Part shown: positions 1 through 10,594 of the stretch, piece after piece | Position numbering within the stretch: the first letter of the stretch is position 1 | Layout: every line of letters starts with the position of its first letter | Assembly (NCBI GenBank): GCA_017439805.1 | Contig: JAFSIK010000017.1 | Location: 1-45,963 of the forward strand | Reading direction: 5' to 3' | Source: Oscillospiraceae bacterium | Lineage (GTDB): Bacteria; Bacillota; Clostridia; Oscillospirales; Oscillospiraceae | Length of the DNA stretch: 45,963 nt | The notes under the pieces: model-generated | What the model was told of the DNA's origin: nothing | Databases searched by the model: none | Seen by the model: the letters and a program-made list of their open reading frames with translations, nothing else | Program-made: the position numbers and the translations under genes

Positions 1-998
1 AGGGATACGAACTTGTAATCGTACTGGGTATCCTCGCGCAGGCGTCCGATGGAAACGGCCATGCCGCCTTCCATGTCGCGATCAAGCTTGGCCTGGGGAC
101 GGTTGTCTTCTTCAAAATAGTTGAGGAACTGCTTAGGAGCGGTGGGCAGTTTAAGCTCCTGGGCGGGCCCCTTGAAATCGGCCCAAGCCTGCTTCATCTG
201 CTCAATGGTGGGCTTGTTTTTGAAGGTTACGAATACAGCGGCGGTGTGACCGTTGGATACGGGTACGCGCAGGCACTGAGCGGTAATGGCGGGCTCGCTG
301 GCCTTAACGATAACGCCGTTTTCAACCTTGCCCCAAACTTTCAGGGGCTCCTGCTCGCTCTTTTCCTCCTCACCGCCGATATAGGGGATGAGATTATCCA
401 CCATTTCGGGCCAGGTTTCGAAGGTCTTGCCGGCGCCGGAAATGGCCTGATAGGTGCAGACCAGAATTTTCTCAATACCGCAGTTGCGCAGAGGAGACAG
501 GGCAGGGACATAGCTCTGAATGGAGCAGTTGGATTTTACGGCGATAAAGCCGCGCTTGGTACCCAGACGCTTGCGCTGGTCGTGAATGACCTCGATGTGC
601 TCGGCATTGATTTCGGGAATGACCATGGGCACGTCATCAGTCCAGCGGTGAGCTGAGTTATTGGAGACAACAGGGCACTCAGCCTTGGCGTAGGCCTCTT
701 CCAGAGCTTTGATTTCATCTTTTTTCATATCAACGGCAGAGAAGACAAAATCCACCTGAGAAGCGATTTTTTCAATGTCGGCGGTGGCGTCCATAACAAC
801 GATGCCCTTTGCCTGTTCGGGCATGGGAGTGCTCATAGCCCAACGGGAGCCGACGGCCTCTTCATAGGTTTTGCCTGCGCTGCGGGAGCTGGCGGCGATG
901 ACCTTAAGGTCAAACCAGGGATGGCCGTCCATCAGAGTCACAAAGCGCTGGCCTACCATACCGGTTCCGCCGATAATACCTACTTTGAACTTTTCCAT
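1..998 (-). CDS. asd: Aspartate-semialdehyde dehydrogenase, 3' end cut by window edge
   Basis: Reduces aspartyl-4-phosphate to aspartate semialdehyde with NADPH, the branch point to lysine/diaminopimelate, threonine and methionine. The minus-strand frame opens MEKFKVGIIGGTGMVGQRF, a Rossmann GxxGxxG nucleotide-binding start, and the catalytic cysteine lies in KSNCSIQS. The GTGMVGQRF start and the spacing to SNCS resemble the archaeal/fungal-type enzyme of about 350-360 residues. 332 codons are present and the frame stays open at base 1, so about 20-30 residues are missing. The ATG at 998 follows AAAGGAAG. It is transcribed away from queA, from a consensus promoter at 1182-1210 with an untranslated leader of roughly 175 nt. 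Confidence 0.93.
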   Translation of the reverse strand, partial: MEKFKVGIIGGTGMVGQRFVTLMDGHPWFDLKVIAASSRSAGKTYEEAVGSRWAMSTPMPEQAKGIVVMDATADIEKIASQVDFVFSAVDMKKDEIKALEEAYAKAECPVVSNNSAHRWTDDVPMVIPEINAEHIEVIHDQRKRLGTKRGFIAVKSNCSIQSYVPALSPLRNCGIEKILVCTYQAISGAGKTFETWPEMVDNLIPYIGGEEEKSEQEPLKVWGKVENGVIVKASEPAITAQCLRVPVSNGHTAAVFVTFKNKPTIEQMKQAWADFKGPAQELKLPTAPKQFLNYFEEDNRPQAKLDRDMEGGMAVSIGRLREDTQYDYKFVS

Positions 999-1114
999 AA
1001 TTTTCTTTCTTCCTTTCTAAACCGCACAGTGACTGCAAAAGGGATAAAACCGCAGTCCGAAGCGGGGAGCAAAATGCAGCTATGTGTTGAAATCCGACAA
1101 TATTTGAGGTACAA

Positions 1115-1120
1115 TATAAT
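1115..1120 (+). promoter_or_regulatory. Possible -10 element for queA
   Basis: A perfect TATAAT lies about 130 nt before queA in the asd/queA divergent region. No good -35 is found 16-18 nt upstream. A second weak candidate starts with TTGATA near 1137. Low confidence. Confidence 0.3.
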
Positions 1121-1181
1121 GAGATGCCGTCAGATTTGATAAGAACACGAAAAAGCATACAAAATCCAGCTTTATCAAGTT

Positions 1182-1210
1182 ATATTATCATTGGCAAAAT
1201 GAATTGTCAA
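1182..1210 (-). promoter_or_regulatory. Sigma-A-type promoter of asd
   Basis: Read on the minus strand, TTGACA (1205-1210) is followed after 17 nt by TAATAT (1182-1187). This near-perfect promoter would give asd a leader of about 175 nt. A GACTGC/GCAGTC hairpin (1031-1036 with 1052-1057) lies in that leader. Confidence 0.75.
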
Positions 1211-1250
1211 TGTGGTATGCCGGCAATTTTGAAACGATTGGAGCCGCTCT

Positions 1251-2273
1251 GTGAAAACCAGCGATTTTTACTACGACCTGCCCGAGGAACTGATTGCCCA
1301 GCATCCCATTGATAAGCGTGATGCGTCCCGGCTGATGCATATGGACAGGGAAAACGGCGAAATTGAACATCTTACTTTCAGCGACCTTCCTTCTCTTTTG
1401 AAGAAAGGCGACTGTCTTGTTATAAACGACAGCCGAGTGCTGCCTGCCAGACTCATCGGCAATCTCCAGGGTGGGGGAGCGGCGGAGGTCCTGCTTCTTC
1501 GTCAGGCTGATGAGGACCTTTGGGAGTGCCTGGTCCGCCCGGGCAAAAGGCTTAAGCTCGGCAAGACCGTTACTTTCGGCGAAGGCAAGCTCACTGCGGA
1601 AATAGTTGATATTGTCAGCGACGGTAACAGAATGGTGAAATTTCACTATGAGGGAATTTTTCTTGAAATTCTCGAGCAGCTTGGCCAAATGCCTCTGCCG
1701 CCATATATAAAGGCCCATCTGGATGACCCGGAGCGTTATCAGACGGTTTACTCCCGTGATTACGGCTCTGCCGCAGCGCCTACCGCCGGACTGCACTTCA
1801 CAAAGGAACTGCTGGGAAAAATCGAGTCTATGGGTGTTGAAATCTGCCCTGTTACCCTCCATGTTGGCCTTGGTACTTTCCGACCTGTAAAGGCAGAGTA
1901 CATAGAAGAGCACGAGATGCACAGCGAGTACTGCATCATTACTCCCGAGACAGCGGACAAGATAAACAAAACCAGGAAAAACGGAGGCAGAATAGTTTGC
2001 GTGGGTACCACTTCCTGCCGCACACTGGAAGCCCGAGCCAATCCAGACGGCACCATCGAACCCTTCGCCGGCTATGTAAATATTTTTATATATCCCGGTT
2101 ATAAGTTTAAAATAGTTGATGCTCTTGTCACAAACTTTCACCTGCCCGAGAGCACTCTGGTTATGCTGGTCAGCGCGCTGGGGGGCAGAGAGAATATTTT
2201 GAATGCATATAAAACCGCAGTTGAAATGAAATACCGTTTTTTTTCATTCGGCGACGCAATGTTCATCGGCTAA
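1251..2273 (+). CDS. queA: S-adenosylmethionine:tRNA ribosyltransferase-isomerase QueA
   Basis: Transfers and isomerises the ribosyl moiety of SAM onto preQ1-modified tRNA, giving epoxyqueuosine, the penultimate step of queuosine synthesis. The 340-residue product has the family start ([14 protein letters not shown]), the early [13 protein letters not shown] segment, TAGLHFT near the middle and the C-terminal [15 protein letters not shown] block. Length is normal. The GTG at 1251 is chosen because the family begins MKTxDFxYxLPExLIAQ; the ribosome site is weak (TTGGAG). It is followed after 15 nt by the SLH exoprotein gene and then tgt, which acts earlier in the same pathway. Such genes are commonly adjacent in Firmicutes, but here an unrelated secreted-protein gene separates them. 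Confidence 0.96.
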   Translation: MKTSDFYYDLPEELIAQHPIDKRDASRLMHMDRENGEIEHLTFSDLPSLLKKGDCLVINDSRVLPARLIGNLQGGGAAEVLLLRQADEDLWECLVRPGKRLKLGKTVTFGEGKLTAEIVDIVSDGNRMVKFHYEGIFLEILEQLGQMPLPPYIKAHLDDPERYQTVYSRDYGSAAAPTAGLHFTKELLGKIESMGVEICPVTLHVGLGTFRPVKAEYIEEHEMHSEYCIITPETADKINKTRKNGGRIVCVGTTSCRTLEARANPDGTIEPFAGYVNIFIYPGYKFKIVDALVTNFHLPESTLVMLVSALGGRENILNAYKTAVEMKYRFFSFGDAMFIG

Positions 2274-2288
2274 ACAAAGGAGACTGAA

Positions 2289-6043
<3,755 letters not shown>

Positions 6044-6071
6044 AAAACACCAATATTTTCTAAAATTATAC

Positions 6072-6100
6072 TTGCATTAACTAAAAATATTCAATATAAT
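6072..6100 (+). promoter_or_regulatory. Sigma-A-type promoter of yajC
   Basis: TTGCAT (6072-6077), 17 nt, then a perfect TATAAT (6095-6100), 37 nt before the yajC ATG. It implies transcription of yajC independent of queA-tgt. Confidence 0.7.
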
Positions 6101-6137
6101 TGGTAAAGTACGTTTTTAAATTACGGAGGTCAGATTT

Positions 6138-6524
6138 ATGAGAAAATATTCCCGAGCTATCGCCATCGTACTGGTACTTGTAATGGCTCTGTTTACCCTT
6201 ACTGCCTGTGCTCCCGCTACCGGCGGCGCCGGCGGTACTGAAGAGGCCGGCACCGGCTACAGCACCATCATCATCCTTGTTGTTCTCGTTGTAGTGTTCT
6301 ACTTCTTCCTCATCCGTCCCGAGAACAAGCGTAAAAAGCAGGCTGCTGAGATGAGATCTTCTCTGGGCGTTGGCGATACCATCACCACCATCGGCGGCAT
6401 CGTAGGCGAGATCGTCAGCATTGACGATGGCCTGTACACCATCGAAACCGGCGAGGATCAGGTTCGTCTGCAGATCACCCAGTGGGCCATTTCCACCAGC
6501 GGTGTTAGCAAGAACACCAAATAA
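6138..6524 (+). CDS. yajC: Preprotein translocase accessory subunit YajC with an N-terminal lipobox
   Basis: YajC associates with the SecDF-YajC complex in protein export. The 128-residue product has the family's transmembrane helix (about 42-59) followed by FLIRPENKRKKQ and the cytoplasmic GDTITTIGGIVGEIVSIDD core. Unusually, a full signal sequence with a lipobox, LTAC (C24), precedes this helix, so the protein may be lipidated outside and span the membrane once. The length gain over minimal YajC comes from this segment and a Gly-rich linker (29-40). ACGGAGG precedes the ATG. It has its own promoter and a strong terminator. secD/secF are not downstream here. Confidence 0.92.
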   Translation: MRKYSRAIAIVLVLVMALFTLTACAPATGGAGGTEEAGTGYSTIIILVVLVVVFYFFLIRPENKRKKQAAEMRSSLGVGDTITTIGGIVGEIVSIDDGLYTIETGEDQVRLQITQWAISTSGVSKNTK

Positions 6525-6551
6525 CTGTAATTAAATCAGATCCTTCACAGT

Positions 6552-6591
6552 AGAGTATAATAGCCCTTCGGCTGTTATACTCTGCTTTTTT
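6552..6591 (+). terminator. Rho-independent terminator after yajC
   Basis: AGAGTATAA (6552-6560) pairs with TTATACTCT (6575-6583), extended by AGC/GCT around a CCTTCG loop, and followed by a T run (6586-6591). Confidence 0.85.
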
Positions 6592-6607
6592 GTTAAGGAG
6601 GATATTT

Positions 6608-7051
6608 ATGAAAAATACCGTTATGGCGGCAAGAGCCTCCCAGTCCCGCAGGTCAATTTCAGAAAGGGACAGCTGGGGTAAAATCGCCCTGCGCACCGCT
6701 GTTGGTGCCGTTATTGGAATAGCGGCGGCAGTGGTGCTGATGCTGCCCGCGTCCCTGCTTATCTCGAAAGAAGTGTTTGATATTTCCACCCTTTCAGCTG
6801 CTGTAAAAATAATAATGTTTATTTCCGGTGCTGTTTGCGCTGCTGCGGCCTGCAGAAAATGTTCCGGGTGGGTGCTGCCCCGGTGCATTGCGGCGGCAAT
6901 ATTAATGTATATCATCATGCTCGTGGCCGGACTTGTTTTTGTAAAAGAACCTGTTGAAAGCCGCACAGTTCTGCCCGGCCTTCTTGCAGTTGCAGGTGGC
7001 GCTGCGGCCGCAATTTTAAAAAGTATGCCGAAAAAACAGCGAAGATCTTGA
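6608..7051 (+). CDS. Small membrane protein, TIGR04086-like
   Basis: A 147-residue protein with a basic N-terminus (KNTVMAARASQSRRSISERDSWGK) and four hydrophobic segments (about 28-50, 60-80, 90-108, 118-135), ending in a basic tail (KKQRRS). It resembles the uncharacterised TIGR04086 membrane family, which from memory occurs near yajC and the SCIFF peptide in Clostridia; the position here, directly before scfA, fits. The ATG at 6608 is chosen for its strong AAGGAGG; an in-frame TTG 18 nt upstream lacks one. A role in SCIFF export or insertion is only a guess from context. Confidence 0.6.
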   Translation: MKNTVMAARASQSRRSISERDSWGKIALRTAVGAVIGIAAAVVLMLPASLLISKEVFDISTLSAAVKIIMFISGAVCAAAACRKCSGWVLPRCIAAAILMYIIMLVAGLVFVKEPVESRTVLPGLLAVAGGAAAAILKSMPKKQRRS

Positions 7052-7076
7052 AATCGTGAAAGATTTATGATACTAT
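7048..7076 (+). promoter_or_regulatory. Sigma-A-type promoter of scfA
   Basis: TTGAAA (7048-7053), 17 nt, TACTAT (7071-7076). The -35 overlaps the stop codon of the upstream membrane-protein gene. A GGGGG ribosome site lies 10 nt before the scfA ATG. Confidence 0.65.
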
Positions 7077-7109
7077 TACTGTCAGAAATTTTATAGGGGG
7101 AAATCCGAC

Positions 7110-7256
7110 ATGAAACATGTTAAAGTTCTCAACGGCGCCACCCTGAAGGAAAGCGCTGCCAAGGGCGGCTGCGGCGAGTGCCAGACCTCTTGCCAGTCCG
7201 CTTGCAAAACTTCCTGCACCGTGGCCAACCAGAAGTGCGAGAGCAAGTCTAAATAA
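7110..7256 (+). CDS. scfA: SCIFF peptide precursor (six-cysteine RiPP)
   Basis: A 48-residue peptide starting MKHVKVLNGATLKESAAK, then a cysteine-rich C-terminal half with exactly six cysteines (C21, C24, C28, C32, C36, C43). This is the SCIFF (six cysteines in forty-five residues) family found throughout Clostridia, substrate of the adjacent radical-SAM maturase, which links a cysteine to a threonine by a thioether. In the characterised clostridial homologue the link is reported between C32 and T37; both residues occur at the same numbers here (C32 ... C36-T37). The gene has its own promoter and ribosome site and is followed by a hairpin attenuator before scfB. The biological role of the mature peptide is not known. 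Confidence 0.97.
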   Translation: MKHVKVLNGATLKESAAKGGCGECQTSCQSACKTSCTVANQKCESKSK

Positions 7257-7264
7257 TTAAAGCG

Positions 7265-7298
7265 CGGACCGCGACGCACGTTGCGGTCCGTAATTTTT
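7265..7298 (+). terminator. Hairpin attenuator between scfA and scfB
   Basis: An 11-bp fully paired stem, CGGACCGCGAC (7265-7275) with GTTGCGGTCCG (7280-7290), GCAC loop, then TAATTTTT. Lying only 9 nt after scfA, it probably ends most transcripts so that the peptide exceeds its enzyme. The scfB ribosome site (TTGGAGG) follows at once. Confidence 0.8.
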
Positions 7299-7307
7299 GG
7301 AGGAATT

Positions 7308-8636
7308 ATGGTACATATTTTCAAGTGCCTTGATATGAATTTCGCCGTGGATGTAAACAGCGGTGCTGTACATGTCCTAGACGACCTGGCCTATGCCATC
7401 CTTGAAATGAATATGGACGGTCTGCCGGAAAAAGCTCCCGAAATCGAGGGTTATGCTGCTCAGCAGTGCGCCGAGGCTCTTGAAGAGCTGCGTGAGCTTG
7501 AAAATCAGGGCATGCTGTTTACAGATGACGGATACGACGCGGCCCGGGCCATTCCTGTGGGCGCACCTGTTAAGGCTCTGTGCCTGCACGTATCTCACGA
7601 CTGCAATCTGCGCTGTGGCTACTGCTTTGCCGCCACCGGTGACTTCGGTACCGGCCGCAGAATGAATATGGATATTGAAACTGCGAAAAAGGCCATCGAT
7701 TTTGTTATAGAACGCAGCGGTGTGCGCAGAAATATCGAGATAGATTTCTTCGGCGGTGAGCCTCTGCTGGCCTTTGATACCGTTAAGGCTGCTGTTGATT
7801 ATGCGCGAAGCATAGAGAAGGAGAAAGGTAAAAACTTCCGTTTTACAATCACCACCAACGGCCTGCTGCTGGATGATGATAAAATTGAGTATATAAACCG
7901 CGAGATGGATAACTGTGTGCTTTCTCTTGACGGACGCCGGGAAGTCAATGACAACTGGCGCTTTACCACCTCCGGTAAAGGCAGTTACGATGTAATCGTT
8001 CCCAAGTATAAAAAGCTGGTGGATGAAAGAGGGGACAAGTCCTATTATGTCCGCGGCACCTTTACCCGTGACAATCTGGACTTTGCCAATGACGTAGTCC
8101 ATATTGCCCAGGAGGGATTTTACGCCGTCTCCGTTGAGCCTGTAAGCGCTCCCGACGGCTGTGGCTATGAAATCCGCGAAGAGGATCTGCCGCGCGTGTA
8201 TGATGAATACGACCGCCTTGCCCGTATCATGCTGGAACGCGACGACTTTAGCTTTTTCCACTTTACCGTGGATCTGGCACAGGGACCCTGCGTTATCAAG
8301 CGCATGAGAGGATGCGGCGCCGGATGTGAGTACGTTGCGGTAACTCCCGAGGGCGATATTTACCCCTGCCATCAGTTTGTGGGCAGGGAAGAATACCGCA
8401 TGGGAAATGTATTCACTGGCGAGTTTGACAAAGATGCTTCAAACGATTATGCGGCCCTGAATATTTACAGCAGGGAAGAGTGCCGCAAGTGCTGGGCAAG
8501 GTTTTATTGCTCCGGTGGTTGCTCCGCCGCAAACGTGAATATGAACGGTGACATAACAAAACCCTGGGAGATCGGCTGCAAGCTGGAGAAAAAACGCCTG
8601 GAGTGCGCAATCGCTTTGCAAGCCGCAAAGAGTTAA
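7308..8636 (+). CDS. scfB: SCIFF radical-SAM maturase (thioether-forming)
   Basis: Radical-SAM enzyme of 442 residues that installs the Cys-Thr thioether in ScfA. An N-terminal peptide-recognition region (about 1-80) precedes the SAM-cluster motif CNLRCGYC (C99, C103, C106) and the FFGGEPLLAFD segment. A C-terminal SPASM region has the cysteine sets GCGAGC, YPCH, CRKCWARFYCSGGC, IGCKLEKKRLEC expected to hold two auxiliary Fe-S clusters. The ATG at 7308 is used because TTGGAGG lies 5 nt before it; the frame opens further upstream but would run through the attenuator stem. Followed by a strong terminator, so scfA-scfB is a compact unit. Confidence 0.96.
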   Translation: MVHIFKCLDMNFAVDVNSGAVHVLDDLAYAILEMNMDGLPEKAPEIEGYAAQQCAEALEELRELENQGMLFTDDGYDAARAIPVGAPVKALCLHVSHDCNLRCGYCFAATGDFGTGRRMNMDIETAKKAIDFVIERSGVRRNIEIDFFGGEPLLAFDTVKAAVDYARSIEKEKGKNFRFTITTNGLLLDDDKIEYINREMDNCVLSLDGRREVNDNWRFTTSGKGSYDVIVPKYKKLVDERGDKSYYVRGTFTRDNLDFANDVVHIAQEGFYAVSVEPVSAPDGCGYEIREEDLPRVYDEYDRLARIMLERDDFSFFHFTVDLAQGPCVIKRMRGCGAGCEYVAVTPEGDIYPCHQFVGREEYRMGNVFTGEFDKDASNDYAALNIYSREECRKCWARFYCSGGCSAANVNMNGDITKPWEIGCKLEKKRLECAIALQAAKS

Positions 8637-8675
8637 CTTGCAAAAAGCAAAAACCTAATAACGATATTAAAAATT

Positions 8676-8713
8676 ATTTCCGCCGGCGTATGTTGCGCCG
8701 GCGGAAATTTTTT
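8676..8713 (+). terminator. Terminator after scfB
   Basis: A perfect 13-bp stem: ATTTCCGCCGGCG (8676-8688) pairs with CGCCGGCGGAAAT (8696-8708), loop TATGTTG, followed by T's. Confidence 0.9.
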
Positions 8714-8803
8714 AATCAAAATGTTGTTGGTTTTCTTATGAACGAATACCACATATTGCACCCGGGCAGGAGGGGACGGAGTGACTTGCAAGAAGGTTAC
8801 TCA

Positions 8804-8831
8804 AGTTTACATAATGTAGTTTACATAACAT
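8804..8831 (+). repeat. Tandem 14-bp direct repeat, operator-like
   Basis: AGTTTACATAATGT (8804-8817) is followed directly by AGTTTACATAACAT (8818-8831), 12 of 14 identical. The same AGTTTAC core occurs inverted at 8919-8925, just past the -10 element. The layout suggests a binding site for an unidentified regulator. Confidence 0.55.
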
Positions 8832-8873
8832 TGTGAAATATTTCATCCATTTTCCTGAATTATTCAAAATCCC

Positions 8874-8902
8874 TTGATTTTTGGGTTATTTTGCGGTATA
8901 TT
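8874..8902 (+). promoter_or_regulatory. Sigma-A-type promoter of the spoIIM-like/xerD unit
   Basis: TTGATT (8874-8879), 17 nt, TATATT (8897-8902). I do not see a sporulation sigma-E-type promoter, which might be expected for a true spoIIM. Confidence 0.55.
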
Positions 8903-8980
8903 TTTTTTACTTGTTAACGTAAACTATTTTTCGTTTTCGCCACATATCCTTTAGTGAAAACTTTCACGGAGGGTATGCGA

Positions 8981-9589
8981 TTGAAACGGATATTTAAAGA
9001 CGGTGCGCTTCCCTTTGACACTTTATCCGGAGCGCCTGTCTATGTTTTCGCGTTTTTTATGTTTTGCGGCTGTACGGCGGGGTTTATTGTCTCGCGGGCC
9101 GTTACGGAATGGGATGCTGCTTCACAGATCCTGCATCTTGCTGTTTCACAGCTTATCGGTGGAAGAGACGGGGTGTTTGTTTCCGTTTTCAAATACATAT
9201 TTGCGATAACATTTTTTTCCCTTACGGTCTATGGCGCGGCGGCGGTACCGCTTGTGGTTTTTGCCAAGGGATTTTTTCTTTCTTTTTCGGCATCTGTTTT
9301 TGTTGCTGCATGGTCCTTTGGCGGACTCCTTACTGCGGCAGCCTGTTTCCTTGTGCCGGAGTTTTTTTCCATCTGTGCTGTTTTGCTGGTTTCAATGCCG
9401 GCTTTTACTGTCAGTGGTAGCTTGATCTCCGCCGCCTTCACCGCGGTACCGGGAGAACTGCCGGCTTTTTCCACGGAAAGGCTCAGACGTTTTGCCCTGG
9501 GATATGCAATGACGTTTGCGGCTTTTTTATGGGAGAAATTCCTTAACCCCCGCATTATTACAGCTATAGTCGATAGACTTGGCTTATAA
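8981..9589 (+). CDS. spoIIM: SpoIIM-like integral membrane protein
   Basis: A 202-residue membrane protein with about five hydrophobic segments. Architecture and position match stage II sporulation protein M (DUF95), part of the engulfment machinery that remodels septal peptidoglycan: a short basic start, helix one at about 16-38, a segment equivalent to FVSVFKYIFAITFFSLTVYG, then VPLVVFAKGFFLSFSASVFV. Identity is modest by eye. It is immediately upstream of xerD; spoIIM also lies near xerD in Bacillus. The TTG at 8981 is preferred because GGAGGG lies 7 nt before it; the in-frame ATG at 8975 would sit almost on the ribosome site. Confidence 0.65.
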   Translation: MKRIFKDGALPFDTLSGAPVYVFAFFMFCGCTAGFIVSRAVTEWDAASQILHLAVSQLIGGRDGVFVSVFKYIFAITFFSLTVYGAAAVPLVVFAKGFFLSFSASVFVAAWSFGGLLTAAACFLVPEFFSICAVLLVSMPAFTVSGSLISAAFTAVPGELPAFSTERLRRFALGYAMTFAAFLWEKFLNPRIITAIVDRLGL

Positions 9590-9604
9590 AAAGAGGTGAG
9601 TGTG

Positions 9605-10486
9605 TTGGCAGAATACCTTTCCGGCTTTGAAAGCTATCTGAAAATTGAAAAAAACGCGTCCACCAACACCCTCAATTCCTATATGCGGGATCTGCGCCAG
9701 TTTGATTCTTATGCTGCAGCCAGAAATACGGATATTTCTGGTGCTGACAACGATTTTATTTGCGGTTATATGGAACATCTCAAGCAGCAGGGGAAATCTC
9801 TTGCCACCATCAGCCGTGTTACCGCCACACTGAAAAATTTCTATCGCTGGCTTTGCGCCAATGATGTTATTGAGTCCAGTCCGGCAAAGGATGTAAAAGC
9901 AGAGCGCGTTGAGCGCAAACTGCCCGAAATTCTTACCGGTGAAGAGGTCGAACTGCTCCTGTCTCAGCCGGAAAAATCGGATATCAAGGGCCTGCGTGAC
10001 AAATCCATGCTGGAGCTGCTCTATGCCACCGGCATCAGAGTTTCCGAGCTTATTTCCCTCGATATTACCGACCTTAACCTTTCTCTGGGCGTAATTCGCT
10101 GTCAGGGCAGGGGAAAGTCCAGAACCATCCCTCTTTACCCCGGCGCGGTAAAAACCCTGCGAGAATACGCCATGAACGCCAGACCCAAGCTGGTGTCCTC
10201 TGATGAAGAAACCGCACTTTTCGTCAATATGGACGGCGTTCGCATGAGCCGCCAGGGTTTCTGGAAGCTCATAAAGCATTATGCCGCCAAGGCGGGCATT
10301 ACCAAGGACATTACTCCTCACACCCTTCGCCACAGCTTTGCCGCGCATCTGCTTGAAAACGGCGCGGAATTAAAGGATATCCAGGAAATGCTGGGTCATG
10401 CGGATATATCCTCCACCCAGATATATTCCCACATTGTCAAACAGCAGATTAAAGAAGTTTATAAAAAATTTCACCCTCTGGCCTGA
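9605..10486 (+). CDS. xerD: Site-specific tyrosine recombinase XerD-type
   Basis: Resolves chromosome dimers at dif with a partner recombinase. The product of 293 residues has an N-terminal SAM-like DNA-binding domain (about 1-90, YLKIEKNASTNTLNSYMRDL) and the catalytic domain with ATGIRVSE (Arg), GRGKSRTIP (Lys), HTLRHSFAAH (His-x-x-Arg), LGHADISSTQIYSHI (His and nucleophile Tyr). Length and the core position next to a spoIIM-like gene favour XerD over a mobile integrase. The TTG at 9605 has GAGGTGA 5 nt upstream; the GTG at 9602 is an alternative. Its stop codon lies in the loop of its own terminator. Confidence 0.9.
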   Translation: MAEYLSGFESYLKIEKNASTNTLNSYMRDLRQFDSYAAARNTDISGADNDFICGYMEHLKQQGKSLATISRVTATLKNFYRWLCANDVIESSPAKDVKAERVERKLPEILTGEEVELLLSQPEKSDIKGLRDKSMLELLYATGIRVSELISLDITDLNLSLGVIRCQGRGKSRTIPLYPGAVKTLREYAMNARPKLVSSDEETALFVNMDGVRMSRQGFWKLIKHYAAKAGITKDITPHTLRHSFAAHLLENGAELKDIQEMLGHADISSTQIYSHIVKQQIKEVYKKFHPLA

Positions 10487-10505
10487 GCCGGAGGGCGATT
10501 TTTTT
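10474..10505 (+). terminator. Terminator overlapping the end of xerD
   Basis: CCCTCTGGC (10474-10482) pairs with GCCGGAGGG (10487-10495) with loop CTGA, which includes the TGA stop; a run of seven T's follows. Confidence 0.85.
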
Positions 10506-10594
10506 GCTTCGCTATGGACAATCACTTTTTTGTAATGTATAATTTTGTAAAACCGCCGGGCAAACCGCCCGGCTTAATGCGTCATGGAGGAACC

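Larger units (their letters stand above)
8714..8980 (+). other. Non-coding region before the spoIIM-like gene
   Basis: After the scfB terminator about 270 nt hold no convincing gene. Contents: a tandem 14-mer repeat (8804-8831), a promoter (8874-8902) and a GTTAACGTAAAC near-palindrome (8913-8924). The rest is AT-rich and I see nothing more in it. Confidence 0.6.

Noticed and set aside
999-1180. Lysine riboswitch in the asd leader
   Set aside because: The conserved core and its paired arms were not found by eye; recorded only as an unexplained leader.
9605-10486. Phage or transposon integrase
   Set aside because: Core XerD length and motifs, no flanking attachment repeats or mobile genes, and conserved placement by a spoIIM-like gene.
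10555-10573. GCCGGGC/GCCCGGC hairpin before the B12 radical-SAM gene
   Set aside because: No T run follows and the true xerD terminator is already at 10474-10505; it may be only a leader hairpin.
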